Below are positions 8,777 through 16,554 of a DNA stretch of 64,000 nt, in pieces. Position 1 is the stretch's first letter. Every line of letters begins with the position of its first letter. The stretch spans positions 124,001 to 188,000 of the forward strand of contig CAVXJD010000007.1 in assembly GCA_963762085.1 (NCBI GenBank), written 5' to 3'. The notes beneath the pieces are model-generated. The model ran no database searches and was not told the origin of the DNA. It saw nothing but the letters and a program-made list of their open reading frames with translations. Made by a program: the position numbers and the translations under genes. Source of the stretch: DASQGA01 sp963762085. Its GTDB lineage: Bacteria; Actinomycetota; Thermoleophilia; Gaiellales; Gaiellaceae.

Positions 8777-9868
8777 CTGCTCGACGTTCGCTGCGCGTCG
8801 TTCGGTGTCCAACTCGTCGCGGTCGCGGTCGGCCTCGGGCTGTCAGGGCTCGTCCTCGCGCTGATCGGCGTCTCACCCTACGACGGACTGTCCTCACTCT
8901 TGCGCGGGGCGTTCGGCTCCGAGTTCGCGCTTACGCAGACGGCGCTGAAGGCGATCCCGCTGGCGCTGACGGGTCTCGCCGTCGCTGTCTGCCTGCGGAT
9001 GCGGCTCTGGAACATCGGTGCGGAGGGTCAGTTCCATGCCGGCGCGATCGGCGCCACCTGGGCGGCGCTCACCTTCTCCACGGCCTCGGCGCTCGTCCTC
9101 CTGCCGCTGATGGTGGTCGCGGCGATGGTCGCCGGCGCCGCCTGGGCACTGATCGCTGCGATTCCACGGGCGCTCTGGGGCGTGAACGAGATCATCTCGA
9201 CGCTCCTCTTGAACTACGTCGCGATCCTCGCCGTCGCCTACCTGGTGACGGGGCCGTGGCGGAGCGCCGCGAGCTTCAATCTCCCGGTCTCCGATGTCTT
9301 CGGCCCCGGCGCTCTCCTCCCGAGGCTGGGCGAGAGCCTTCTCCACGTCGGCGTCTTCTTCCCCCTCGTCGCAGCCGGCATCTTGCTCGTGCTCCTCCAC
9401 CGCTCGAAATGGGGCTTCGAGGTGCGGATGATCGGCGCCAGCCCGGAGGCGGCGCGGGTGGCGGGCATCTCGACCGCCCGGAACATCGTCACGATCATGC
9501 TCGTTGCGGGAGCACTGGCCGGCCTGGCCGGGATGGTCGAGGTCTCGATGAGCTTCGGGCGGCTGCGGCAGGGGATCAGCCCGGGGTACGGCTACATGGC
9601 GATCCTGATCGCCGCGCTCGCCGGCGCAAGCCTCTTCGGCACCCTCGCCGTCGCCTTTCTCTTCGCAGGCTTCGTCGTCGGCAGCTTCGGCCTGCAGGCG
9701 CTCGGGGTTCCACAGTCCTTCGTCCTCCTCCTGCAGGGCCTGATTCTCTTCTGCGCCCTGGCGGGCTCGACGCTCACGGGTGCGCGGCTCACGCCGTGGA
9801 TCCCGGGCCGCTTCCGCGGGCGGCGCCGGCCGGCCGCACTCGAGAAGGAGGAGCCGTCCATACCCTGA
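8777..9868 (+). CDS. ABC transporter permease, nucleoside type (subunit 1), start uncertain
   Basis: Integral membrane permease of the BmpA-linked importer. About eight to ten hydrophobic segments and the family motif LWNIGAEGQFHAGA are visible; the C terminus is basic (RFRGRRRPAALEKEE). Start problem: the coding frame continues upstream through a good first membrane segment (GVQLVAVAVGLGLSGLVLALIGV) directly back to the ATPase stop at 8771-8773, yet contains no ATG, GTG or TTG before TTG 8900, which would delete that segment. Options are CTG at 8777 (used here), or initiation at the coupled ATG 8770 plus one surplus base between about 8790 and 8820. The second option fits the other single-base lesions in this window. 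Confidence 0.82.
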   Translation: MLDVRCASFGVQLVAVAVGLGLSGLVLALIGVSPYDGLSSLLRGAFGSEFALTQTALKAIPLALTGLAVAVCLRMRLWNIGAEGQFHAGAIGATWAALTFSTASALVLLPLMVVAAMVAGAAWALIAAIPRALWGVNEIISTLLLNYVAILAVAYLVTGPWRSAASFNLPVSDVFGPGALLPRLGESLLHVGVFFPLVAAGILLVLLHRSKWGFEVRMIGASPEAARVAGISTARNIVTIMLVAGALAGLAGMVEVSMSFGRLRQGISPGYGYMAILIAALAGASLFGTLAVAFLFAGFVVGSFGLQALGVPQSFVLLLQGLILFCALAGSTLTGARLTPWIPGRFRGRRRPAALEKEEPSIP

Positions 9869-10779
9869 CGACGCTCCTGACCGCGGCCGTCGCTGCGGGC
9901 ACGCCGTTGCTCTTCGCCGCGCTCGGAGAGGTCGTGGCGGAACGCGCAGGCGTGATCAACCTCGGCATCGAGGGGATGATGCTGGTGGGGGCCGTCACCG
10001 GTTTCCTCGCCATGAACGAGACCGGCTCCCTGCTCACGGGCGTGGCCGCGTCACTCGCCGCCGGGGCTGCAGTTTCCACTGTCCATGCGTTCTTCTCGAT
10101 CACGCTGCGTGCGAACCAGATCATCTCCGGGCTGGGGATCACGATCGCGGGGACGGGCCTGGCCGCACTTCTCGGACGCTCGGTCATCGGCGTCCCGGCA
10201 CGGGCCAGCTTCGACGAAGAGAAACTCCCGCTCCTCGGCTCGATCCCGGGAATCGGCGAGATCCTCTTCGACCAGCACGTCCTCGTCTACGTCGGCTTCG
10301 TGCTGGCCCCGGTGGTGTGGTGGACACTCCGCCACACACGGCTCGGGCTCCATCTGCGGGCGGCCGGCGAGAACCCAGCGGCGGCCGACGCGATGGGCGT
10401 GTCCGTGACGCTCTACCGCTACGGCGCCGTTCTTTTCGGCGGCGCGCTCGCGGGGCTCGCCGGAGCCTCGCTCTCGCTCGCCGAGTCGCCGGGCTGGTCC
10501 GAGGGAATGACGGCCGGCCGCGGGTGGATCGCCCTGGCGCTCGTGATCTTCGCGACCTGGAACCCGCTTCGCGTCCTGCTCGGCGCCTACTTCTTCGGCG
10601 CCCTCGACGTGCTGGCGTTTCGGGCGCAGATCATCGGCGTCGACGTGCCGTCGACCATCCTGGGGATGATCCCGTACCTCGCGACACTCGCCGTCCTCGT
10701 CATCGTGACGCTCCTCGGCACGCGCAAGCGGCTCGGCGCCCCGGACGCGCTCGGCGTCCCGTACGTCCGCGACGGCTGA
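9865..10779 (+). CDS. ABC transporter permease, nucleoside type (subunit 2)
   Basis: Second permease of the same importer (about 304 residues). It starts with TTLLTAAVAAGTPLLFAALG, then the family motif VINLGIEGMMLVGA, and later hydrophobic segments such as VIFATWNPLRVLLGAYFFG. The most natural start is CTG at 9865, which overlaps the previous stop as CTGA in the way ATGA usually does. An AAGGAGGAG ribosome-binding site lies at 9845-9853. No ATG, GTG or TTG exists at a sensible place. It is the last gene of the plus-strand operon and faces adenosine deaminase with a 21-bp gap and no obvious hairpin. Confidence 0.88.
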   Translation: MTTLLTAAVAAGTPLLFAALGEVVAERAGVINLGIEGMMLVGAVTGFLAMNETGSLLTGVAASLAAGAAVSTVHAFFSITLRANQIISGLGITIAGTGLAALLGRSVIGVPARASFDEEKLPLLGSIPGIGEILFDQHVLVYVGFVLAPVVWWTLRHTRLGLHLRAAGENPAAADAMGVSVTLYRYGAVLFGGALAGLAGASLSLAESPGWSEGMTAGRGWIALALVIFATWNPLRVLLGAYFFGALDVLAFRAQIIGVDVPSTILGMIPYLATLAVLVIVTLLGTRKRLGAPDALGVPYVRDG

Positions 10780-10800
10780 GTCGTCTCGCTCCGGCTGGGC

Positions 10801-11829
10801 TCAGCGCTCGAGCTGAGCGTCCAGCTCGTCGAGCTCGCGTTCGAACTCCTGACGCATCTGGCGCTTCTCGTCGTCCGAGGCCCACGAGCCGTCGATCCCG
10901 TTCATGACGAACTCACGGACGCGCTCCGGTCCCCACTCGGCGGCCTGCACCATGCCGACGTATTCCGTCCCGATGTCGGTATGGAACATGGGCGGGTCGT
11001 CCGAGTTGAGCATGATCTTCAGCCCTTCGTCGGCCATCTGGCGGATCGGATGCTTCGTCAGGTCGTCCGCCTCGAAGTAGCAGACGGCGGTCGCCGTCGG
11101 GCAAACCGTGTAGGTGATGCCCTCGTCACGCGTTCGCTTCACGAGCTCCGGGTCGCCGAGCACGTGGTAGCCGTGGTCGATTCGCTCCACGCCGAGGACG
11201 TCCAGACACGTCGCGACGTTCTTCGCCGGCGCGTCCTCGCAGGCGTGTGCCGTCAGGCGCAACCCGCCCTCCTTCGCCAGGCGATAGGAGTCGACGAACT
11301 TCTCGGGCGGGTCCGGAGCTTCGGCTCCGTCCATCCCCAACCCGATCACCTCGTCGGGCCGGTGCTCGAGCACCTGCTCGACCATCTCCCTCGCCATCTC
11401 GGGCGGATCCTGTCGGTAGACGTCGGCGATCAGGCGGCACTTCACGCCCAGGTCGCGCTCCGCTTGCCGGGCCCCGTCGACGAGCCCGTCGACGACGGTC
11501 TTGTACGGGATTCCGCGCCGCGTGTGCAGCGTCGGGTTGAAGAACATCTCCCGGTACTTGAGGTTCCCGAGCTTGACGCCGTCCTCGATCGACTCGAACG
11601 AGGCCCTGGCAAAGTCCTCCTGGTCGCGCAGCGTCGACGAGACCATCGCGAAGATCTTCAGGAACTCGTAGATCGAGTCGTAGTCGTAGAGCTTTTCCGC
11701 GTCCTGGGTCGGCAGCTCCACATCGTGCTTGTTCGCCAGGTCCGCAAACGTCTGGGGCCGCACCGTGCCCTCGAAATGGCAGTGCAGCTCGACCTTCGGA
11801 ACCCGCCGCAGATACTCCTCGTAGTTCAC
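10801..11829 (-). CDS. add: Adenosine deaminase
   Basis: Zinc hydrolase converting adenosine (or deoxyadenosine) to inosine in purine salvage. 342 residues, normal length. Metal and catalytic motifs: HCHFEG (His16, His18), TAHACED, DHGYHVL and the Asp pair in NSDDPPMF. Start: ATG at 11829; the MNYEEYLRRVPKVELHCH opening is typical. It lies 28 bp downstream of the BmpA gene on the same strand, probably one transcript, and converges on the nucleoside ABC operon. An adenine deaminase or other purine deaminase specificity cannot be excluded from sequence alone. Confidence 0.92.
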   Translation of the reverse strand: MNYEEYLRRVPKVELHCHFEGTVRPQTFADLANKHDVELPTQDAEKLYDYDSIYEFLKIFAMVSSTLRDQEDFARASFESIEDGVKLGNLKYREMFFNPTLHTRRGIPYKTVVDGLVDGARQAERDLGVKCRLIADVYRQDPPEMAREMVEQVLEHRPDEVIGLGMDGAEAPDPPEKFVDSYRLAKEGGLRLTAHACEDAPAKNVATCLDVLGVERIDHGYHVLGDPELVKRTRDEGITYTVCPTATAVCYFEADDLTKHPIRQMADEGLKIMLNSDDPPMFHTDIGTEYVGMVQAAEWGPERVREFVMNGIDGSWASDDEKRQMRQEFERELDELDAQLER

Positions 11830-11857
11830 GTCAGTCCTCCCCTATTGCTCGGCCGCC

Positions 11858-12992
11858 TTATCCGGGCAGCTTGCCTTCGACGCCCTCGACGAACCAGTCC
11901 CAGGTCACGAACTCCTCGAAGGAGACCTCGTGCCCGTCTTCGAAGCGGATCTTCCCGGTCTGGTCCTTGATCGGCCCTACGAACGGCTTGAAGCTCCCGT
12001 CCTTGAAGCCCGCGAGCTTCTCGTCGACCTCGTCGCGGACCTCCTGCGGAACTGACGTCGCCGTAGGGAGCAAGCTCGACCGTGCCCTCCTCGAGCGTCC
12101 CCCAGTAGTCCTCGGACTCCCAGGAGCCGTCCAGCGCAGCCTTGACTCGGTTCACGTAGTGCTCGCCCCAGTTCAGGACCACGGCCGACAGGAACGCCTC
12201 GGGACCGAAGCGGCTCATGTCCGAGTTCCAGGTTCCCGCGTAGACACCGTTGGCGGCGGCCTCCTGGAGCACGGAGGGACTGTCCTCGATGCCGAAGAGA
12301 ACGTCCGCTCCGGCGTCGATCAGCGACTTGGCCGCCTGCTTCTCCTTCGGCGGGTCGAACCAGGTGCTGATGAAGACCATCTGCACCTTGACGTCGGGAT
12401 TCACGCTCTGCGCCCCAAGCGTGAAGGAGTTCACGTCACGGATGACCTCCGGGATCGGGAACGAGCCCACGTAGCCGAGCCGGTTCGACTTCGTCATCCG
12501 GCCCGCGATCATCCCGATCAGAAACGACGGCTCCCAGTGCTGAACGAAGTAGGTCGAGACGTTGTCGGCCCGCTGGAAACCGGTTGCGTGCTCGAAGAGC
12601 ACGTCTGGGTTCTGCTGTGCCTTCTGGACGACCGTGTCGCCGTAGCCGAAGCTCGTCGCGAAGATGAGCTTGTTCCCTCCGGAGATGAGCTGGTCGATCG
12701 CGGGGCCCGAGTTCGCTTCCGGGACGCTGTCGAGGAAGGTCGTCTCCACGTTCGGCATCTGCTCCTCCACGAACTTGCGCGCCTCGTCGTGCTGGAAAGT
12801 CCACCCCGCGTCGCCGGGCGGCCCGATGTACATGAAGCCGACCTTGATCGGCTCCGCACCGCCCGTCTCGCCTCCAGTTTGCGCAGCGGTTTCGCCGGCG
12901 CCATCTTCACTTGCGTTGTCGTCTCCGCCGCAGCCGACGGCAATGATGGCGAGAAGGAGCGCGGCGCAGACCGCAGAGAGCGCGCGAAGCAT
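11858..12992 (-). CDS. BmpA/PnrA-type nucleoside-binding lipoprotein, frameshifted
   Basis: Extracytoplasmic solute-binding protein feeding the ABC importer encoded at 7205-10779. Lipobox I-A-V-G-C (Cys21 of MLRALSAVCAALLLAIIAVGC), a low-complexity linker, then IKVGFMYIGPPGDAGWTFQHD, the usual opening of BmpA proteins, and VLFGIEDSPSVLQEA. Around 12051-12058 the frame breaks after ELAPYGDV; skipping one base restores VPQEVRDEVDEKLAGF and a normal C terminus (VTWDWFVEGVEGKLPG) with TAA at 11858-11860. Corrected length is about 377 residues. Start: ATG at 12990-12992 with AGGAGG 5 nt upstream; TACACT (complement of 13025-13030) is a possible -10 box. Confidence 0.88.
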
Positions 12993-13105
12993 GAGGGCCT
13001 CCTAGGGTGAGCTCGGGGAGGCTGAGTGTAAACCGTAGGCGCCTGCGACGAGGCAGCGTGGATGCGCCTGCGTCAGGCGGTGGAGGAGCGATACGGTGAG
13101 CGGCA
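12993..13105. promoter_or_regulatory. Divergent promoter region between bmpA and cupin gene
   Basis: A 113-bp divergent gap. It contains a -10-like TACACT for bmpA (complement of 13025-13030), TACGGT at 13092-13097 placed 8 nt before the cupin ATG, and two direct copies of GCGCCTGCG about 26 bp apart. The second copy is part of a CGCCTG-CGT-CAGGCG hairpin or operator. A local regulator could bind here; none is encoded adjacent. Confidence 0.35.
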
Positions 13106-13996
13106 ATGGAGCTCGACGTGGCCCACTCGATCGTGCTGCGCCCCGACGAGGGCGAGGTCATCTCCGACCGCACCGAGCGGGCCGTTCTGATCAAGGCAGG
13201 TTTCGACGCGATCGCGGTAACAGAGACCCGGTATGAGCCCGGCGAGCGCGGTCCCGACGTGCACATCCACCGCCGCCAAACCGACGCCTTCTACGTGCTC
13301 GAGGGCACGCTCGATTTCGAGCTCGGCCCCGACCGGGAGACGATGCGGCTGCCGGCGGGTTCCTTCGTCGCCGCACCCCCGAACCTCGTCCACACGTTCA
13401 GAAACGACGGGGACGGACGTGCCCGGTTCCTCAACTTCCACGCGCCGAGCGGTGGGTTTGCCGACTATCTGCGGGCGTTACGCGACGGAGAAGACGGGAG
13501 TTGGTTCGACCAGCTCGACCCTCCAGCCGACGGGGGTAGGCGGCTTTCGGACGGAGCGTTCCTCGGGCCGGGCGAAGGCGAGGCGGTTGACGTGGGCCGG
13601 TCCTCCGTCGTCCTCAAGGGGACGGCAGCTTCGAGTGACGACGCGTTCTTTCTCAGCGAGACGACCGTGGAGGCCGGGTTTCCCGGCCCCCCTCCGCACA
13701 TTCACCGGGAGCTGTACGACCTCTTCTATGTTCTCGACGGGACGCTAGCCCTTCGCGACGGCGACGAGACGATCGCGGCAGGGCCAGGCTCGTTCGCCTG
13801 CTTTCCGCCCGGCACGGTGCACACGTTTTCGAACCCGGGCGACAAGCCCGTCCGGTTCCTCAACTTTAACACTCCCGCGGGCTGGGAGAACTACATGCGC
13901 GAGCTCGGCGCGGCGTTCGCGGGCGGTGGCCCCCCGACGCCCGACGAGATCGGTCGGATCGCATCCCGATACGACTTCGAGGCTATGCCGGCCTGA
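13106..13996 (+). CDS. Double-cupin (bicupin) protein
   Basis: 296 residues with two cupin barrels. The first half has HIHRRQTDAFYVLEGTLDFEL, GSFVAAPPNLVHTF and RFLNFHAP; the second half has HIHRELYDLFYVLDGTLAL, GSFACFPPGTVHTF and RFLNFNTPAGWE. The repeated H-x-H...E...H sets are potential metal ligands, so a metal-dependent dioxygenase or isomerase is possible, but the substrate cannot be told. The halves look like an internal duplication. Start ATG 13106 follows TACGGT by 8 nt without a Shine-Dalgarno sequence. No neighbour points to a pathway. Confidence 0.8.
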   Translation: MELDVAHSIVLRPDEGEVISDRTERAVLIKAGFDAIAVTETRYEPGERGPDVHIHRRQTDAFYVLEGTLDFELGPDRETMRLPAGSFVAAPPNLVHTFRNDGDGRARFLNFHAPSGGFADYLRALRDGEDGSWFDQLDPPADGGRRLSDGAFLGPGEGEAVDVGRSSVVLKGTAASSDDAFFLSETTVEAGFPGPPPHIHRELYDLFYVLDGTLALRDGDETIAAGPGSFACFPPGTVHTFSNPGDKPVRFLNFNTPAGWENYMRELGAAFAGGGPPTPDEIGRIASRYDFEAMPA

Positions 13997-14012
13997 TCCG
14001 AAGCTCGGCGCT

Positions 14013-14027
14013 TGCGGGTTATCCGCA
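14013..14027. promoter_or_regulatory. Palindrome copy 1 (TGCGG-N5-CCGCA)
   Basis: TGCGG GTTAT CCGCA, a perfect 5+5 inverted repeat about 45 bp upstream of the -10 box of the gene at 14085. It is one of four similar 15-mers in intergenic gaps between 14.0 and 18.2 kb. Confidence 0.45.
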
Positions 14028-14072
14028 GCGAAGTTCAGGGCCGCCCACGATGGTTGGGGCGCAACCCGGGCC

Positions 14073-14078
14073 TACTGT
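14073..14078 (+). promoter_or_regulatory. -10 box of leaderless gene at 14085
   Basis: TACTGT, 6 nt, then GTG at 14085. There is no ribosome-binding site. Confidence 0.45.
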
Positions 14079-14084
14079 CCGGCT

Positions 14085-14441
14085 GTGAAGACGACCTACG
14101 CAGTGAAGTGGCGCGAGCCCCATGGGCAGACCTACCTTGGGCGCCTGACGCTCGGCCCGCGTGCGCTCCGGCTTGAAGGCCGCGAGCACGACGGGCCCGC
14201 TGTCGATCGTCAGATCGGCTACCAAGAGGTGCGGAACCTTCGCGTTGGGCAAAAGGGCCCCGGTCGTCTCGACGGGCGCCCGACACTCGTGATCGAGCAG
14301 GCCGATGGGCAGTACCTGATTGCCAGCGCCGGGATGGGCGCCGGCATCGTCCAGGAGCTCGTCGAACGTATCGCCCAGCTTCGCCTGGTCAACGCCCGGA
14401 GCCGCACGCCGCGCCGGCCGGCCCTCGGGCTCGGGCTGTAG
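14085..14441 (+). CDS. Hypothetical protein, 118 residues
   Basis: I do not recognise the family. The sequence is beta-strand-like and hydrophilic (VKTTYAVKWREPHGQTYLG, ALRLEGREHDG, YQEVRNLRVG, TLVIEQADGQYLIA), resembling small PH-like or DUF domains that read out a numeric response, with no signal peptide or membrane span. The start at GTG 14085 is preferred over longer frames because TACTGT lies exactly 6 nt upstream, the arrangement seen at many other genes here. A TGCGG-N5-CCGCA palindrome lies upstream, linking it to the stress/nitrite stretch that follows. Confidence 0.65.
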   Translation: MKTTYAVKWREPHGQTYLGRLTLGPRALRLEGREHDGPAVDRQIGYQEVRNLRVGQKGPGRLDGRPTLVIEQADGQYLIASAGMGAGIVQELVERIAQLRLVNARSRTPRRPALGLGL

Positions 14442-14458
14442 TCGTCCCGCAACAAGAG

Positions 14459-14473
14459 TGCGGGGAACCCGCA
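14459..14473. promoter_or_regulatory. Palindrome copy 2 (TGCGG-N5-CCGCA)
   Basis: TGCGG GGAAC CCGCA upstream of the membrane protein at 14555. Similarity with copy 3 continues to the right: both carry CCGCAACC, then TCTG, and then CCGGATG about 25 nt on (to 14498). Confidence 0.5.
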
Positions 14474-14554
14474 ACCAGTCTGTGAGGCGACCCGGATGGG
14501 GGCGCTTCCTGCCAGATCTACGTTGAAGTCACAAACGAACGAAGGAGGCACGAG

Positions 14555-15163
14555 ATGAGGAAAGTACTCGAGATTGGTGGAGTCATCGCCGGCGTGGTGC
14601 TAGTCGCTTTCGGCGTTGCCGCGATCTATATGGGCGTCGACGGCCGCGCGACGGTTCGCGACAGCATCAAGCAGGAGCAGATCGTCTTTGGCGCCGCCGA
14701 CGACCCGGCTGTTGCCAAGTACGCGTCCCAGTGGGCTGAGGCACCGCTCCAGACCGGTAGCCAGGCGCGGGCGTTCGCGCAGATCATGCACGAGCACGCC
14801 CTCGAGAGCTCGGGCGGGCTGCCCTACGCGCAGATGGGACGTTTCGTCTCCGCTGACGACCCGGAGAACCCTGCCGGCACCAGCGACGAGGCGGCAGCGC
14901 TCAAGGATGACGAAGGAAATCCGGTGTCGAACGGGGCCCGCAATACATGGGTCACGGCCACGGCACTCTCGACCGCACTGAACATGTCGTTCATGGCCGA
15001 GCAGATGGCCCTGTTCGGAATCGTGGTCGGAATCGCGCTCCTGCTGAGCGGGATCGGCTTCATCATCCTGGCTCTCGGAGGCGCACTGCGCAGCCGCGAG
15101 ACAGAGAAGGAAGCCGCTGCAAGCAAGCCGACATCGCGACCAGCGGTCGCCGCGACAAGCTAG
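14555..15163 (+). CDS. Membrane protein of unknown function
   Basis: 202 residues with a topology of two membrane spans. The first is near residues 7-30 (IGGVIAGVVLVAFGVAAIYMG); an outside domain of about 115 residues with YASQWAEAPLQTGSQARAFA and WVTATALSTALNMSFMAEQ follows; the second span is IVVGIALLLSGIGFIILALGG, with a basic tail. I recognise the general pattern from uncharacterised actinobacterial membrane proteins but know no function. Start ATG 14555 has a strong site (GAAGGAGG, 8 nt upstream). It is preceded by palindrome copy 2 and followed by a strong terminator, so it is probably transcribed alone. Confidence 0.75.
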   Translation: MRKVLEIGGVIAGVVLVAFGVAAIYMGVDGRATVRDSIKQEQIVFGAADDPAVAKYASQWAEAPLQTGSQARAFAQIMHEHALESSGGLPYAQMGRFVSADDPENPAGTSDEAAALKDDEGNPVSNGARNTWVTATALSTALNMSFMAEQMALFGIVVGIALLLSGIGFIILALGGALRSRETEKEAAASKPTSRPAVAATS

Positions 15164-15182
15164 AGCGGGTCTCGTGCCCCGA

Positions 15183-15208
15183 CCGAGGGCGGCTCCGGCC
15201 GCCCTCGG
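15183..15208 (+). terminator. Strong hairpin terminator
   Basis: An 11-bp perfect stem (CCGAGGGCGGC, 15183-15193; GCCGCCCTCGG, 15198-15208) with a TCCG tetraloop, 20 bp after the membrane protein stop and upstream of the ZIP transporter gene. Confidence 0.8.
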
Positions 15209-15257
15209 TGCTTAAGTAATCTTCGTCCGCGCGCACGAGATCTCAGCGAGCCAAACG

Positions 15258-16004
15258 ATGACCATTGAGACCAGCGCGACCGTGGTCGTCGTCGCGGCGC
15301 TGATAACGGCGCTCGCGACAGGGCTCGGCGCGATGCCGTTCCTGTTTGTCTCGCGCCTCGCCCACTCCGCTATTGGAGTGGCCAACGCGCTCGCGGCCGG
15401 GTTCATGATCGCCGCCAGCGGCCTACTGTTCTATGGAGGCGCAGGCGCCCACGCGTCGCTAACGGTCGCCGGGGCCTTCGTCGGGGTCCTGTTCGTGGCC
15501 CTCGCCTCGCGGCTGCTCGCGGCGCGGCCCGCCGTTCACTTTGAGGCGCTCGCCAGCGCCGATGCCCGTAAGGCGCTACTGCTCGTCGGCGTGATGACCG
15601 TGCACTCGTTCGCCGAGGGAGTCGGCGTCGGCGTCTCGTTCGGCGGCGGCCAGTCGCTCGGCCTCGTCACGGCACTGGCAATCGCAATCCATAACATCCC
15701 GGAGGGCCTCGCGATCAGCCTCGTTCTCGTCCCTGGCGGCGTGCGAGTGCTGCACGCGGCCGGCTGGAGCATCCTCACTAGTGTGCCGCAACCGCTGGTC
15801 GCACTGCCCGCATTCGCGTTCGTCGCATTCTTCGACGATCTCGTGCCCCTCGGCCTTGGCTTCGCCGGTGGGGCAATGCTGTGGATGGTCGTCGCCCAGG
15901 TCGTCCCCGACGCCTTGCGAGCGAGCTCGAGACGGGCGGTCGTCGCGGCGCTTGTTGGCTCGACCGTGGCAATGCTCGTCTTCGAGGCGGTGCTGCTCTC
16001 GTGA
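15258..16004 (+). CDS. ZIP-family divalent metal transporter
   Basis: Polytopic membrane protein (248 residues, about eight spans) of the ZIP/ZupT family, which moves Zn, Fe or Mn into the cytoplasm. The metal-site helices carry HSFAEG (His116, Glu120) and HNIPEG (His145, Glu149), the family hallmark. A histidine-rich cytoplasmic loop is absent or short. Start ATG 15258; the upstream site is weak. It has its own terminator-bounded transcript start region and lies upstream of the universal stress protein. Metal specificity cannot be read from sequence; a role in supplying metal to the nearby cupro- and flavoenzymes would be speculation. Confidence 0.88.
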   Translation: MTIETSATVVVVAALITALATGLGAMPFLFVSRLAHSAIGVANALAAGFMIAASGLLFYGGAGAHASLTVAGAFVGVLFVALASRLLAARPAVHFEALASADARKALLLVGVMTVHSFAEGVGVGVSFGGGQSLGLVTALAIAIHNIPEGLAISLVLVPGGVRVLHAAGWSILTSVPQPLVALPAFAFVAFFDDLVPLGLGFAGGAMLWMVVAQVVPDALRASSRRAVVAALVGSTVAMLVFEAVLLS

Positions 16005-16014
16005 AGCAAGGATC

Positions 16015-16029
16015 GCGGGAAAGCCGCAA
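16015..16029. promoter_or_regulatory. Palindrome copy 3 (CGCGG-N5-CCGCA)
   Basis: CGCGG GAAAG CCGCA (one mismatch at the outer pair), followed by ACCGATCTG and CCGGATG (16048-16054) as in copy 2. It lies 97 bp upstream of the universal stress protein start. Confidence 0.5.
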
Positions 16030-16125
16030 CCGATCTGCGCAACGGACCGGATGCCGTCTGACCGGCTTCGCCGGAGTATGAAGGGAGATTCCGGCGATTG
16101 GCGCCGGTGCGAAAGGAGACGCGAG

Positions 16126-16533
16126 ATGAACAACATCATCCTGGCATACGACGGATCCGACCCGGCAAAGCGTGCGCTGGAGCGCACGGCCGAGCTCGCT
16201 AACGGCGCTACCGTGACTGTCGTGAGCGCAGTGCATGTTCTTCCCGCCAGCGGGCGCGGGACGGCTGCGATCGACCAGGACGAAGTCGCGGAGCGCAAGC
16301 AGGAGCTGACGGACGCCGCCACGTATCTCCGCGGCAAGGGCATCGAGCCCCAGACCGTCGAAGCCCACGGCATCGATGTTGGCGACGCGATCGTCGAGGA
16401 GGCCCGCGAAATGGGCGCCGATCTCATCGTCGTTGGCTCGAGCGGCAAGAACCTCGCCGAGCGTATCGTCCTCGGATCCGTTAGCTCCAAGGTCGTTCAC
16501 GGGTCGCCTTGCGATGTGCTCGTCATCCGCTGA
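16126..16533 (+). CDS. Universal stress protein (UspA family)
   Basis: 135-residue single Usp domain. The ATP-binding signature G-2x-G-9x-G-S is intact (Gly104-Ser-Ser-Gly107 ... Gly117-Ser118), so this is likely a nucleotide-binding member; the N terminus MNNIILAYDGSDPAKRAL is typical. The family helps survival under starvation, hypoxia or other stress. Start ATG 16126 has AAGGAG about 8 nt upstream. It is followed after 21 bp by the FAD-CBS oxidoreductase, probably one transcript. The gap upstream carries palindrome copy 3, consistent with stress-dependent control. Confidence 0.93.
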   Translation: MNNIILAYDGSDPAKRALERTAELANGATVTVVSAVHVLPASGRGTAAIDQDEVAERKQELTDAATYLRGKGIEPQTVEAHGIDVGDAIVEEAREMGADLIVVGSSGKNLAERIVLGSVSSKVVHGSPCDVLVIR

Positions 16534-16554
16534 GCGCACCCACGGTGAGCTGAG

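Noticed and set aside
8900..9868. TTG 8900 as the true start of ABC permease 1
   Set aside because: It would remove the first membrane helix, which is clearly encoded upstream in the same frame, and has no ribosome-binding site.
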